Notes: generated from the letters alone by a model not told the origin. Positions 34,472 through 43,661 are shown, counted from the stretch's first letter. The stretch: 64,000 nt of DNA from Sinorhizobium medicae (GCF_007827695.1 NZ_VITA01000005.1:352799-416798); one strand, 5' to 3'. Numbers and translations: made by a program.

Positions 34472-35176
34472 TCAGTCCTCTTCCGGGTCGGCTATGCTGA
34501 GCAGACGCCCGACATTGCAGCAGATGATGCCGTCCGCGCGCTTGATCGCGCCGCTCTCTTCCAGTGAAAGGATGGCCCGGTTCACCTTTGGGCGGCTTGC
34601 TCCAAGGATCGAGGCGATATCCGTCTGGCTGAGCGTCAGACGGAGATTGGCGCTTTCGGGCAGTTCGCTGCCGTGGATCTGGCGGAGCGTTGCCAGGAAG
34701 AAGCGGGCGACGCGGGCATTCAGGTCGTAGAGCGCGATGGTTTCCAGCCTGTCCGTCGTATCGCGCAATTGCGCGCAGAGGAAGCGGATGACCGCCTCTG
34801 CGGTTTTCGGCCTGTGGGTGATGAACGCGAGGAAATCCTTCCGGCCGATCACGTAGCCGTCGGCGGCGGTGACGGCGGTCGCATCCGCCGATCGCGGCTG
34901 ACCGTCAAGCAGCGCCATTTCGCCGAAGAGCGCTCCGCCCTCGTGCTGTCGCAACAGGAGTTCGCGGCCTTGCGGCGTGAACAGCGAAAGCTTGATGCGT
35001 CCGGAAACCAGCACGATCATATAATCGCCCTGGTCGCCGCGTTGGAAGATGACCGTCCCCGCGGACCATTTCCGGTAGCTGGCGATGCCGGCGAGCTCGC
35101 ACAGGGCTTCGTTATCGAACTCTTCGAAAATAGGGAAGGACCGCCAGAAAGCGGAACTCCGGATGACTTCGGCCAT
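34472..35176 (-). CDS. clr: Crp/FNR-family cyclic-nucleotide-responsive regulator Clr
   Basis: A 234-residue transcription factor with an N-terminal cyclic-nucleotide-binding beta-roll (about 20-125; phosphate-binding cassette FGEMALLDGQPRSADATAV near 77), a dimerisation helix, and a C-terminal Crp helix-turn-helix (about 168-215, LTLSQTDIASILGASRPKVNRAI). S. meliloti Clr has this length, binds cAMP and cGMP, and activates genes with a Clr box, including the small gene near the phosphodiesterase. The start at 35176 (MAEVIRSS) is chosen over a much longer open frame, as the upstream part is noncoding in character. A Clr-box-like palindrome lies 15 bases upstream. Confidence 0.9.
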   Translation of the reverse strand: MAEVIRSSAFWRSFPIFEEFDNEALCELAGIASYRKWSAGTVIFQRGDQGDYMIVLVSGRIKLSLFTPQGRELLLRQHEGGALFGEMALLDGQPRSADATAVTAADGYVIGRKDFLAFITHRPKTAEAVIRFLCAQLRDTTDRLETIALYDLNARVARFFLATLRQIHGSELPESANLRLTLSQTDIASILGASRPKVNRAILSLEESGAIKRADGIICCNVGRLLSIADPEED

Positions 35177-35190
35177 TGCTATTACCCCTG

Positions 35191-35206
35191 CGTTTCCCCT
35201 GATACG
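35191..35206. promoter_or_regulatory. Clr-box-like palindrome upstream of clr
   Basis: CGTTTCCCCTGATACG fits the remembered Clr consensus at all specified positions except the last (G instead of A). It lies 15 bases upstream of the clr start codon, so binding there would more likely repress than activate. Confidence 0.4.
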
Positions 35207-35414
35207 CGCTGGGGAGTTTTCACCCTGTCGGCCCATCTTGCAACAGAAAAGCGCCTTTAGGGCGCGGGCGAACCGGGTGCCGTAAAAATCCGGTTGACGA
35301 CCAATCGATTCCGTTTCCAGATTGTGAACGATCTGTCGCCGCGCGGGCGGCTGGAGGATTTCGAAGAACGTGATATCGCTGCTGCCAACACGTTTCCCAA
35401 CAGGAGCCTCGCGC

Positions 35415-35852
35415 ATGTCTCAGAACGTCATCGTGCTCATCGGGCGCATTCTTCTCTCGATCATCTTTATCACTTCCGGCTTCGGAAAACTTACGGATCC
35501 GTCCGGAACGGCCGGTATGATCACCAATGCCGGCTGGCCCGCCGCCACGGCGCTTGCATATCTCGCCGGTCTCTTCGAGCTCGTCGCCGGCCTTGCGATC
35601 CTCGTCGGCTTTCAGACGCGCATCGCCTCTTATCTGCTCGCCGCTTTCTGCCTTGTGACGGCGTTTGTCTTTCACAGCGGCGCGATCAATGTCCCGGATT
35701 TCCCGCCGGCGGCAAACGGTCTCCTGACGCTCTTCAACCAGATCATGATGATGAAGAACGTCACCATTGCCGGCGCGTTCCTCGTGCTGGCGGGCTTCGG
35801 TCCGGGCTCGCTATCGCTCGACGCGCGTGCCGGAACGGCCGCCACGGCCTGA
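35415..35852 (+). CDS. DoxX-family membrane protein
   Basis: A 145-residue DoxX/DUF417-like inner-membrane protein with four hydrophobic helices. It begins MSQNVIVLIGRILLSIIFITSGFGKL, the usual DoxX amino end with the conserved GRxLL...FxxxGxxKL pattern. Members take part in redox or thiosulfate-related membrane complexes, but the role here is unknown. CAGGAG precedes the ATG at 35415 by nine bases. It is divergent from clr (238 bases between starts) and convergent with the mutarotase-like gene, 84 bases between stops. Confidence 0.85.
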   Translation: MSQNVIVLIGRILLSIIFITSGFGKLTDPSGTAGMITNAGWPAATALAYLAGLFELVAGLAILVGFQTRIASYLLAAFCLVTAFVFHSGAINVPDFPPAANGLLTLFNQIMMMKNVTIAGAFLVLAGFGPGSLSLDARAGTAATA

Positions 35853-35936
35853 CCGTCCAATCAACCGCGACAGAGGGGCCCGTCGGCACCGCCGGCCGGC
35901 CCCTTTGCGTTGGCTCCAGGATGCGAAGCCTTTCAG

Positions 35937-36365
35937 TCAGGGATAGATCACGCCCTTGCGCAGGATGACGTTGCCGTAGAGCCGGGGCTCGCTGGTCTGT
36001 ACCACCGCATGCGCAGCCATGACGCGCGGATAGAAATCGGCGCCGAGCAATGGAACGACGGGCTGCGCCGGCTCGTATTTCCGGCAGCATGCGATGATGT
36101 CGCGATGCACCGGGTCAAGCGCGTCGCGGTGTTCTTTCACAGTCGCCCGAAAGATCGCCTCCGGCACGACATCGTCGATCGGCAGAACGCTCATTATGGC
36201 ATCGAGCACGGGAATGAGGGCGTGCCCGTCCAGCCGGATAAGCCGGCGCGCGTGTTCCTGTCCTGGATAGTTTCCGTCGACGATGGCGATCTCGTCGCCG
36301 TGTCCCATCGCCCTCAATGTGGAGAGAAGCTCCGGACTTAGAACGGGGTTTATTCCTTTCAACAA
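35937..36365 (-). CDS. RbsD/FucU-family sugar mutarotase (TTG start)
   Basis: A 142-residue protein of the RbsD/FucU family, which interconverts anomers or pyranose/furanose forms of sugars such as fucose and ribose. The family start MLKGINPVLSPELL is reproduced if translation begins at the TTG at 36365 (the second codon is also TTG). AAGGAG, inside the end of frcR, lies 10 bases upstream. The catalytic histidine motif is MGHGDEIAIVDGNYP (about residues 19-33). The gene follows frcR by only four bases and so shares its transcript. That ties it to the frc sugar transporter, whose substrates include fructose, ribose and mannose. Confidence 0.87.
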   Translation of the reverse strand: MLKGINPVLSPELLSTLRAMGHGDEIAIVDGNYPGQEHARRLIRLDGHALIPVLDAIMSVLPIDDVVPEAIFRATVKEHRDALDPVHRDIIACCRKYEPAQPVVPLLGADFYPRVMAAHAVVQTSEPRLYGNVILRKGVIYP

Positions 36366-36369
36366 CGGC

Positions 36370-37599
36370 TCAAAGCTCCTTGAAGAGGACATTGGTGTCC
36401 AGCAGATAGCGGGAAAAGAGCGGCAGGCTGGCACCGCCGATCGCACGGGCGTGGCTGCCGACGGTGCCTTCCACGAGGTCCGGAAGCGTGACGCCCTGCA
36501 GGTCGAGCGTATTGAGGGCCTTGCGCGTTGCCGCAAGAAGGCGCACACGAACCCAAGGCGGGAAGCCGCCGTCGATCACGACCGCGGAAAAATCGACGAT
36601 CGAGACGGCGGAAACGACGGCCTGCGCAAGCGCCGCGCCCGCATCCTGGATCCAGACCTCCAGCGGTTCGCCGAAATCGATCCAGTCGTCGGCGGAGTAC
36701 CAGAGCGGCTGGGGGTCCATCCCGCGTTCTCGCAGGAGTTTTTCCAGCACGAAGACCGAGGCGATCTTCAGCAATTGCGTCGACTTGCCGTCCTTGCCTG
36801 CAACGGGCAGCGGGCCGACCGCACCGGCGGTTCCGGTTCGGCCGGAGAAAAGCGCGGAATTGATGACGACACCGCCGCCGATGAAGGAGCCTATGTAGAA
36901 ATAGACAAAGTCCGGATAGCTGGCGCCGACGCCGAAGGCGAGTTCGGCACCGCAGGCGCTGGTCCCGTCATTCTGCAGAAAGACGGGATGTGAGATTCGC
37001 GAGGAGACCGCCGCCTGCAGATCGAAGTCGCGCCACCTGTCCATCTCGTTCCGCGGTGCGCCGACTTCCTCCGCCCAGTTCCACAACTCGAACGGCGTGG
37101 CGACGCCGACGCCGACGATGCGCCCGCGCTCGCCGGGGCCAAGCTCTCTCTCGAGCTTGTCGATGCCGTTGACGATGAAGTTGACGATATCCTCGGGTAG
37201 CGGATAGGTGTGGATCTGATGCAGGTGCAGCCGGATGGTGCCGAGGAAATCCATCAGCACCAGGTCGGCGCTACGCCGCCCGATCTTGACCCCGAACGAA
37301 TAGACCGCATCCGGATTGAGCCGCATGGGGATGGATGGCTGACCGACGCGGCCGCGTACCGGGGCACCACGGACAAGCAGCCCGTCGGCTTCGAGCGATC
37401 GCATGATGACCGATACGGTCTGCGCCGAAAGGCCGGAGCGGCGCGCGATTTCGGCCTTGGAAAGACTGCCGTGACGGCGCACCAGCGACATGACGAGCCG
37501 TTCATTATAAGCGCGCACGCGCGTCTGGTTCGCCCCGCCGCTCGGGTCGATCACATCAGGCTGGTTCACCCCCGCATGAGGGCCTTCTGTCAAAGACAT
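36370..37599 (-). CDS. frcR: ROK-family transcriptional regulator of the frc operon
   Basis: A 409-residue ROK repressor/kinase-fold regulator with an N-terminal winged helix-turn-helix (about 35-85, SLSKAEIARRSGLSAQTVSVIMRSLEADGLL) and an actin-like sugar-binding domain (about 95-400; DNA context FGVKIGRRSADLVLMDFLG). The cysteine-rich zinc motif common in sugar-kinase ROK proteins is missing (the region reads PLPVAGKDGKSTQLL), so it is probably a pure regulator. The ATG at 37599 has GGGGAGGAAG upstream; the frame extends to 37674 without support. It is divergent from frcB with a near-perfect palindrome in between, its likely operator. Identification as FrcR rests on gene order. Confidence 0.88.
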   Translation of the reverse strand: MSLTEGPHAGVNQPDVIDPSGGANQTRVRAYNERLVMSLVRRHGSLSKAEIARRSGLSAQTVSVIMRSLEADGLLVRGAPVRGRVGQPSIPMRLNPDAVYSFGVKIGRRSADLVLMDFLGTIRLHLHQIHTYPLPEDIVNFIVNGIDKLERELGPGERGRIVGVGVATPFELWNWAEEVGAPRNEMDRWRDFDLQAAVSSRISHPVFLQNDGTSACGAELAFGVGASYPDFVYFYIGSFIGGGVVINSALFSGRTGTAGAVGPLPVAGKDGKSTQLLKIASVFVLEKLLRERGMDPQPLWYSADDWIDFGEPLEVWIQDAGAALAQAVVSAVSIVDFSAVVIDGGFPPWVRVRLLAATRKALNTLDLQGVTLPDLVEGTVGSHARAIGGASLPLFSRYLLDTNVLFKEL

Positions 37600-37680
37600 G
37601 CCGCCGCTTCCTCCCCGTCGGCGCCGTGAATCCGGATGGTATCCGAACAAAGCACCACGTGCAGAATGCCACAAAGAAAT

Positions 37681-37701
37681 AATAATTCAATTTGATTTAT
37701 T
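37681..37701. promoter_or_regulatory. Probable FrcR operator in the frcR-frcB intergenic region
   Basis: A 21-base palindrome with 10-base arms AATAATTCAA and TTGATTTATT, nine of ten pairs matching, centred on 37691. It is very AT-rich in a GC-rich genome, as ROK operators often are, and ends two bases before a TTGACA element (37704) facing frcB. Binding would block frcB transcription and could also control frcR. Confidence 0.6.
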
Positions 37702-37703
37702 TA

Positions 37704-37732
37704 TTGACAGGCCGGAAGTTTGATGTTTGATT
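37704..37732 (+). promoter_or_regulatory. Possible frcB promoter (TTGACA -35)
   Basis: TTGACA at 37704-37709, then 17 bases, then the weak -10 TTGATT at 37727-37732, giving a leader of about 80 bases before the frcB ATG. The -35 is a perfect consensus; the -10 is poor. Confidence 0.4.
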
Positions 37733-37818
37733 GGCTCTTGGAAGCGTCGTCGGCAGCTGAGGAGAATGCTGCGGGCATGAAGTCGGCGCTCCGGCATTGT
37801 CATCCTTGGGAGGATCTA

Positions 37819-38844
37819 ATGAAGAAGACTGTTCTTTCTGCCGCATTCGGCGCGCTTGCACTCGGCGTGGCCTTCGCATCGCCTTCGCAGGCGGCCGACG
37901 TGTCGGCCTGCCTCATCACCAAAACCGACGCCAATCCTTTCTTTGCGAAAATGAAGGAAGGCGCGACCGCCAAGGCCAAGGAACTGGGCGTGGCCCTGAA
38001 GTCCTATGCCGGTAAGATCGATGGAGATTCCGAGAGCCAGGTTGCCGCGATCGAGACATGCATCGCCGACGGTGCGAAAGGTATTCTGATCGCCGCCTCC
38101 GACACCCAGGGCATCGTGCCTCACGTCAAGAAGGCGCGGGACGCCGGTCTCCTGGTCATCGCACTCGATACGCCGCTCGAGCCGCTCGACTCCGCCGACG
38201 CGACCTTTGCAACGGACAACCTGCTCGCCGGCAAGCTGATCGGGCAATGGGCTGCCGCAACGCTCGGCGACGCCGCCAAGGACGCCAAGGTGGCATTCCT
38301 CGACCTTACGCCGTCTCAGCCTTCCGTCGACGTGCTGCGCGACCAGGGCTTCATGATCGGCTTCGGCATCGACCCCAAGGACCCGAACAAGATCGGCGAC
38401 GAGGATGATCCGCGCATCGTCGGCCATGACATCACCAACGGCAACGAAGAAGGCGGCCGGTCTGCAATGGAGAACCTCCTCCAGAAAGATCCGACCATCA
38501 ATGTCGTCCACACGATCAACGAACCGGCGGCCGCCGGCGCCTACGAGGCGCTGAAGGCTCTCGGCCGCGAGCAGGACGTGCTGATCGTTTCCGTCGATGG
38601 CGGTTGCCCGGGGGTCAAGAACGTCGCCGAGGGTGCAATCGGAGCGACGTCGCAGCAATACCCGCTGATGATGGCGGCGCTCGGCATCGAGGCAATCAAG
38701 AAGTTCGCTGACACCGGCGAAAAGCCGGTGCCGACAGAGGGCAAGGATTTCGTGGACACGGGAGTCTCGCTCGTCACCGACAAGCCGGTTGATGGTCTGG
38801 AATCGATCGACACCAAGACCGGCCTGGAGAAGTGCTGGGGCTGA
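37819..38844 (+). CDS. frcB: Fructose ABC transporter, periplasmic binding protein
   Basis: Type I periplasmic sugar-binding protein of 341 residues that captures fructose (also ribose and mannose in S. meliloti) for the FrcCA permease. It has a signal peptide (about 1-24, cleavage near SQAADV) and the two-lobed fold of the RbsB family ([20 protein letters not shown] near 27; [11 protein letters not shown] near 92; [17 protein letters not shown] near 232). GGGAGG precedes the ATG at 37819. It is the first gene of frcBCAK, facing away from frcR. A 276-base gap with a strong stem-loop separates it from frcC. Confidence 0.95.
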   Translation: MKKTVLSAAFGALALGVAFASPSQAADVSACLITKTDANPFFAKMKEGATAKAKELGVALKSYAGKIDGDSESQVAAIETCIADGAKGILIAASDTQGIVPHVKKARDAGLLVIALDTPLEPLDSADATFATDNLLAGKLIGQWAAATLGDAAKDAKVAFLDLTPSQPSVDVLRDQGFMIGFGIDPKDPNKIGDEDDPRIVGHDITNGNEEGGRSAMENLLQKDPTINVVHTINEPAAAGAYEALKALGREQDVLIVSVDGGCPGVKNVAEGAIGATSQQYPLMMAALGIEAIKKFADTGEKPVPTEGKDFVDTGVSLVTDKPVDGLESIDTKTGLEKCWG

Positions 38845-38864
38845 CCGGCCCGTTCCGGATTGGA

Positions 38865-38893
38865 TGCGAACGGCGGCTCGTCCGCCCTTCGCA
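38865..38893 (+). promoter_or_regulatory. Stem-loop after frcB
   Basis: Arms TGCGAACGGCGG (38865-38876) and CCGCCCTTCGCA (38882-38893) pair at 11 of 12 positions around a five-base loop, 20 bases after the frcB stop. With no U-run it is more likely an mRNA-stabilising or partial attenuation element than a full terminator. It would keep FrcB more abundant than FrcC and FrcA. Confidence 0.6.
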
Positions 38894-39120
38894 CAAGCGC
38901 CGAGTTCTTTGACAAGGCACGAAACCTGTGCAGTTTCATCAGGGCGGGGCAAGGGTGACGCGAAGCGCTTCTGCTCGCGTTCCGTTCTGATTTCGCGGGA
39001 CCGGTCGCGGCGCAAGCCGGATCGACGAGAGCGTCCGAGGCGTGCCGTATGTATCGGCAACTGTGCATCCTGTAGCAATGCGCCCCTCTCTTGAGAGCGG
39101 GGTTCACGGGAGGAGTCTCC

Positions 39121-40203
39121 ATGGGCGATTCAACCACAACCGCGCAACCATCCCAGGATTTCGAAAAGGTTCTGGTCGACAGTTCGACAGAAGTCGCGTC
39201 TTTCGATTCACACCATAAGACGCCACTGCAGCATCTTCAGCATTTCCTGCATTCAAACCCGGCCGCCGTACCGTTGATCGTGCTGATCCTGTCGGTGATC
39301 ATTTTCGGCGTTCTTCTCGGTGGCAAATTCTTTTCCGCCTTCACCATGACGCTGATCCTGCAGCAGATGGCGATTGTCGGCATCGTCGGAGCGGCCCAGA
39401 CGCTGGTGATTCTGACCGCGGGTATCGATCTTTCCGTCGGTGCGATCATGGTGCTGTCATCTGTCGTCATGGGGCAGTTCGCCTTCCGCTATGGCGTGCC
39501 GCCTGTGCTTTCCGTGCTCTGCGGCCTCGGTGTAGGAGCGCTCTGCGGCTACATAAACGGAACCCTCGTCGCACGCATGAAGCTGCCGCCCTTCATTGTG
39601 ACGCTGGGCATGTGGCAGATCGTGCTCGCTTCGAATTTCCTCTATTCGGCCAATGAGACGATCCGGGCTCAGGCGATTGCCGCCGACGCTCCGATCCTGC
39701 AGTTCTTCGGCCAGAACTTCCGCATCGGCAATGCCGTCTTCACCTACGGTGTGGTCGCCATGGTGCTCCTCGTCGCTCTCCTCTGGTACGCGCTGAACCG
39801 CACGGCGTGGGGGCGCTATGTCTATGCCGTCGGCGACGATCCCGAGGCCGCCCAGCTGTCCGGTGTCAACGTCAAACGCATGCTCATCTCCATCTATACG
39901 CTCTCCGGTCTGATCTGCGCCCTTGCCGGTTGGGCTCTCATCGGCCGCATCGGCTCGGTGTCACCGACGGCCGGGCAGTTCGCGAATATCGAATCGATCA
40001 CCGCGGTGGTGATCGGCGGCATCTCGCTCTTCGGCGGCCGCGGTTCCATAATGGGCATGCTCTTCGGCGCGCTGATCGTCGGCGTCTTCTCGCTGGGCTT
40101 GCGCCTCATGGGCACCGACCCGCAATGGACCTATCTCCTGATCGGCTTGCTGATCATCATCGCCGTCGCAATCGATCAGTGGATCAGAAAGGTAGCAGCC
40201 TGA
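39121..40203 (+). CDS. frcC: Fructose ABC transporter, permease
   Basis: Inner-membrane permease of 360 residues, RbsC/AraH type, with about nine or ten helices after a hydrophilic N-terminus (about 1-45). The family motif around GIDLSVGAIMVLSSVV (about residue 105) and the C-terminal ESITAVVIGGISLFGGRGSIMG (about 290, contact loop to the ATPase) are clear. GGGAGGAG precedes the ATG at 39121. Its TGA overlaps the frcA ATG (TGATG), so translation is coupled. It works as a dimer with FrcA and receives sugar from FrcB. Confidence 0.94.
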   Translation: MGDSTTTAQPSQDFEKVLVDSSTEVASFDSHHKTPLQHLQHFLHSNPAAVPLIVLILSVIIFGVLLGGKFFSAFTMTLILQQMAIVGIVGAAQTLVILTAGIDLSVGAIMVLSSVVMGQFAFRYGVPPVLSVLCGLGVGALCGYINGTLVARMKLPPFIVTLGMWQIVLASNFLYSANETIRAQAIAADAPILQFFGQNFRIGNAVFTYGVVAMVLLVALLWYALNRTAWGRYVYAVGDDPEAAQLSGVNVKRMLISIYTLSGLICALAGWALIGRIGSVSPTAGQFANIESITAVVIGGISLFGGRGSIMGMLFGALIVGVFSLGLRLMGTDPQWTYLLIGLLIIIAVAIDQWIRKVAA

Positions 40204-40985
40204 TGGCACAGGAACCCATTCTCACCGCCCGCGGCCTCGTTAAGCGCTATGGCCGCGTCACCGCCCTCGACCGCGCCGATTTCGACCTCTATCCCGGTGA
40301 AATCCTTGCGGTGATCGGCGACAACGGCGCCGGCAAGTCCTCAATGATCAAGGCGATCTCCGGTGCGATGACGCCCGACCAGGGGGAAATTCGCCTCGAA
40401 GGCAAGCGCGTCCACTTCCGCTCGCCGATGGAAGCGAGGAAAGCCGGCATCGAAACCGTGTACCAGAACCTCGCACTGTCTCCGGCGCTGTCGATCGCCG
40501 ACAACATGTTTCTCGGCCGGGAAATCCGCAAGCCGGGGATCATGGGCAAGTGGTTCCGCTCATTGGACCGTGCGGCCATGGAGAAGCAGGCGCGGGAAAA
40601 GCTCACCGAACTCGGCCTGATGACGATCCAGAACATCAACCAGGCCGTCGAGACGCTCTCCGGCGGGCAGCGGCAGGGCGTCGCGGTCGCGCGGGCTGCC
40701 GCCTTCGGCTCCAAGGTCGTCATCATGGACGAGCCGACGGCGGCGCTCGGCGTCAAGGAAAGCCGGCGCGTGCTGGAACTGATCCTCGACGTGCGCGGCC
40801 GGGGCCTGCCGATCGTGCTGATCTCTCACAACATGCCGCATGTGTTCGAAGTCGCGGACCGCATCCACATCCATAGGCTCGGCCGCCGGCTCTGCATCAT
40901 CAATCCGAAGGATTACACCATGTCGGATGCGGTGGCTTTCATGACCGGCGCGAAGGAGCCGCCGCGCGAGGCGATTGCGGCATGA
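40203..40985 (+). CDS. frcA: Fructose ABC transporter, ATP-binding protein
   Basis: ABC ATPase of 260 residues that energises sugar uptake. Walker A GDNGAGKSSM (about 40), signature LSGGQRQGVAVARA (about 145) and Walker B VVIMDEPTAAL (about 167) are intact. Unlike RbsA-type subunits, which carry two fused ATPase domains, this protein has one, as described for the S. meliloti Frc system. The ATG at 40203 overlaps the frcC stop, and its own end overlaps frcK by four bases, so all are co-translated. Confidence 0.94.
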   Translation: MAQEPILTARGLVKRYGRVTALDRADFDLYPGEILAVIGDNGAGKSSMIKAISGAMTPDQGEIRLEGKRVHFRSPMEARKAGIETVYQNLALSPALSIADNMFLGREIRKPGIMGKWFRSLDRAAMEKQAREKLTELGLMTIQNINQAVETLSGGQRQGVAVARAAAFGSKVVIMDEPTAALGVKESRRVLELILDVRGRGLPIVLISHNMPHVFEVADRIHIHRLGRRLCIINPKDYTMSDAVAFMTGAKEPPREAIAA

Positions 40986-41602
40986 GCATCAAATCCCTTG
41001 TGGATGAAATCCTGAAGCGGGCGGCTCAGTCCGGCCGCTTCATTGCCGCCATAGCCGGTCCGCCCGGCGCAGGTAAGTCCACGCTTTCGGAAGCGCTTGC
41101 CGGCGCAATCGCCGAGGCGGGGGGGAGCGCGGCGGTGTTGCCGATGGACGGCTTCCACATGGACAACGCCGTTCTCGTCGAGAAAGGGCTGCTCGCCCGC
41201 AAGGGGGCGCCAGAGACCTTCGACGTCCGATCCTTTCTCGCAACGCTCGCGGCCGTGCGCGCCGATGACGGGGAAGTTCTCGTCCCGGTCTTCGACCGCT
41301 CCCGGGAACTCGCGATCGCCTCTGCGCGGATCATCGCGCCTCAGACGCGCATCGTCCTTGTCGAGGGCAACTATCTGCTGCTCGACGAGGCGCCCTGGAC
41401 CCGGCTCGACGGCGCGTTCGACTATACGATCTTCGTCGATCCCGGTCTGGAGGTGCTCGAACGGCGACTGCTGCAGCGCTGGTCCGATCACGGCTTTGAC
41501 GACGAAGCGGCGCGCAGCAAGGCCTATGGCAACGATATACCAAATGCACGCCGGGTCGTCGAAAGGCGCAGACCAGCGGACACCGTGATCCGGGACTTCT
41601 AG
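40982..41602 (+). CDS. frcK: FrcK: kinase-like protein of the frc operon
   Basis: A 206-residue P-loop protein of the nucleoside/pantothenate-kinase-like family, with Walker A AGPPGAGKST (about residues 25-34), a substrate-binding DGFHMDN (about 57-63) and a VLVEGNYLLLDE segment (about 121-132). It resembles uridine kinase or fructose-transport kinases, and in S. meliloti frcK is the fourth gene of the frc operon. Its substrate is unproven; a sugar or nucleoside entering through FrcBCA is a reasonable guess. It overlaps frcA by four bases and is followed by a 190-base gap before pyrC. Confidence 0.88.
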   Translation: MSIKSLVDEILKRAAQSGRFIAAIAGPPGAGKSTLSEALAGAIAEAGGSAAVLPMDGFHMDNAVLVEKGLLARKGAPETFDVRSFLATLAAVRADDGEVLVPVFDRSRELAIASARIIAPQTRIVLVEGNYLLLDEAPWTRLDGAFDYTIFVDPGLEVLERRLLQRWSDHGFDDEAARSKAYGNDIPNARRVVERRRPADTVIRDF

Positions 41603-41792
41603 AAGGGGCGCTAAAGGTCGCCCGGGCTCCGACCGCTGGCCGCCCTGGACCTTTCGAATCGCCATTGTCTTCGGCGGAGCAATGATGGTATCGAGGCTCG
41701 GTTTCACCACATGAGTTGCCGCCCATCGAGCGCACCGGTACATCCTGACACCGGCCGCGCGGAACGGGCGCGAGCATCGGGAGAATGCTGAT

Positions 41793-42836
41793 ATGCAACA
41801 CCTCGTCATCCGCCGCCCGGACGATTGGCACCTTCACCTGCGCGACGGCGGCATGCTGCGCGGTGTCATCGCCGATACGAGCCGCCATTTCGCGCGCGCC
41901 ATAATCATGCCCAATCTGGTGCCACCGGTGGTCACCTCCGCCGACGCGGCCACCTATCGCGAGCGTATCCTTGCCGCCATTCCCGCAGGGCACCGGTTCG
42001 AGCCCCTGATGACGCTTTATCTCACCGAGGGCACCGATCCCGATGATGTGGAAGAGGGCTTCAGGAGCGGCCTCGTCAAGGCCGTCAAGCTCTATCCGGC
42101 GGGCGCCACCACCAACTCGTCGAGCGGCGTGCGCGATATCGACAAGGCGATGCCAGTGCTCGAGCGCATGGCCGAGGTCGGCGTGCCGCTCTGCGTCCAT
42201 GGTGAGGTGACGACGGCGGACGTAGACATTTTCGACCGCGAAGCTGTTTTCATCGAAACCGTTCTCGACCCGCTCCGCCGGCGATTGCCCGATCTCAGGA
42301 TCACCATGGAGCATGTGACGACGAAGGACGGCGTCGACTACATCCGGGAACATGCGGTCAATCTTGCCGGGTCGATCACCACTCATCACCTGATCATCAA
42401 TCGCAACGCCATCCTCGTCGGCGGTATCAAGCCGCATTACTACTGCCTGCCGGTGGCAAAACGCGAGATGCACCGGTTGGCGCTGCGCGAAGCGGCGATC
42501 TCTGGCGACGTACGCTTTTTCCTGGGAACGGACTCGGCTCCGCATGTCGATCCGCTCAAGGAATGCGCCTGCGGTTGTGCCGGGATCTACACATCCATCA
42601 ATTCATTGAGCTGCCTTGCCCATGTCTTCGAGGAGGAGGGCGCGCTCGACCGGCTGGAAGCCTTCACCTCGCTGAACGGTCCCGCCTGGTACGGATTGCC
42701 GCCAAACGAAGAGACGATCACGCTACGCAAACAGGAAGAGCCGGTCGGCTATCCCGCCAAAATCGAGACTGAAGCCGGTCCGGTGACGGTTTTCGACCCG
42801 ATGTTCCCGCTCTACTGGACGGTGATCGAAGCCTAA
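41793..42836 (+). CDS. pyrC: Dihydroorotase
   Basis: Zinc amidohydrolase of 347 residues that closes carbamoyl-aspartate to dihydroorotate in pyrimidine synthesis. The metal ligands are visible: HLHLRDGG (about residues 12-19), the carboxylated lysine in [15 protein letters not shown] (about 95-109), H in CVHGEVT (about 132), and the aspartate in FLGTDSAPH (about 246). The class II (E. coli-like) length fits. pyrE follows after 73 bases in the same direction, so the two steps of the pathway are neighbours. Confidence 0.96.
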   Translation: MQHLVIRRPDDWHLHLRDGGMLRGVIADTSRHFARAIIMPNLVPPVVTSADAATYRERILAAIPAGHRFEPLMTLYLTEGTDPDDVEEGFRSGLVKAVKLYPAGATTNSSSGVRDIDKAMPVLERMAEVGVPLCVHGEVTTADVDIFDREAVFIETVLDPLRRRLPDLRITMEHVTTKDGVDYIREHAVNLAGSITTHHLIINRNAILVGGIKPHYYCLPVAKREMHRLALREAAISGDVRFFLGTDSAPHVDPLKECACGCAGIYTSINSLSCLAHVFEEEGALDRLEAFTSLNGPAWYGLPPNEETITLRKQEEPVGYPAKIETEAGPVTVFDPMFPLYWTVIEA

Positions 42837-42909
42837 GGGTTTGTGTTGTCGCGTGACTCTCCCGAAAAGCGGTTGGCATATTTCGGGGTCACGCCAGGAA
42901 GGAGAATTC

Positions 42910-43608
42910 ATGTTTTCGAACGCGTTCACGGAGAAGGCCGTGATGGCCGAACTGGTCGCCAAGATGCTCTGGGAGATCAAGGCGGTTCATTTTCGCGCCG
43001 ATGAGCCCTACAAGCTCTCCTCCGGCATGGCGAGCCCGGTCTACATCGACTGCCGCAAGCTGATCTCCTATCCGCGCATCCGCTCCGCCGTCATGGATTT
43101 CGCAGCGGCGACGATCCTTCGCGAAGCCGGCTTCGAGCAGTTCGACGTGGTGGCCGGTGGGGAGACCGCAGGCATTCCCTTTGCGGCGATGCTTGCCGAG
43201 CGTCTCGGATTGCCGATGATCTATGTCAGAAAGGCCCCGAAAGGCCACGGCCGCAACGCCCAGATCGAAGGCAATATGCCGGAGGGGGCGCGTGTCCTGG
43301 TGATTGAGGATCTGACGACCGCTGGCGGCTCCATGTTCAAGTTCATCGATGCGATACGCGCAGCCGGCGGCATGGTCGAGCACGGCATCGCCCTTTTCTA
43401 CTACGATATCTTCCCGGAGGCCCGTGGCGACATGAAGTCGAAGGGCGTCGACCTTCACTTTATCGCCACCTGGCGCAACGTCCTTTCCGTCGCGCGCGAG
43501 CTGGCGCTGTTCGACGACAAGACCCTGAACGAGGTCGAGGCTTTCCTCGACGCACCGCTTGCCTGGTCTGCGAAGAATGGCGGCGTCGGCGCACTCGCGG
43601 ACCGGTAA
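42910..43608 (+). CDS. pyrE: Orotate phosphoribosyltransferase
   Basis: Joins orotate to PRPP to form OMP. The 232-residue type I phosphoribosyltransferase has the PRPP loop [13 protein letters not shown] (about residues 134-146) and the catalytic flexible loop around [15 protein letters not shown] (about 107-121). The ATG at 42910 is preceded by AAGGAG at ideal spacing, deciding against a longer frame from 42841. It lies behind pyrC and 53 bases before the fructokinase gene, which has its own strong ribosome site. Confidence 0.95.
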   Translation: MFSNAFTEKAVMAELVAKMLWEIKAVHFRADEPYKLSSGMASPVYIDCRKLISYPRIRSAVMDFAAATILREAGFEQFDVVAGGETAGIPFAAMLAERLGLPMIYVRKAPKGHGRNAQIEGNMPEGARVLVIEDLTTAGGSMFKFIDAIRAAGGMVEHGIALFYYDIFPEARGDMKSKGVDLHFIATWRNVLSVARELALFDDKTLNEVEAFLDAPLAWSAKNGGVGALADR

Positions 43609-43661
43609 CGGGGTGCGCGCAATTTTTCGATTCGTTTGAAAATGTCTGGGGAGGAATGGTC

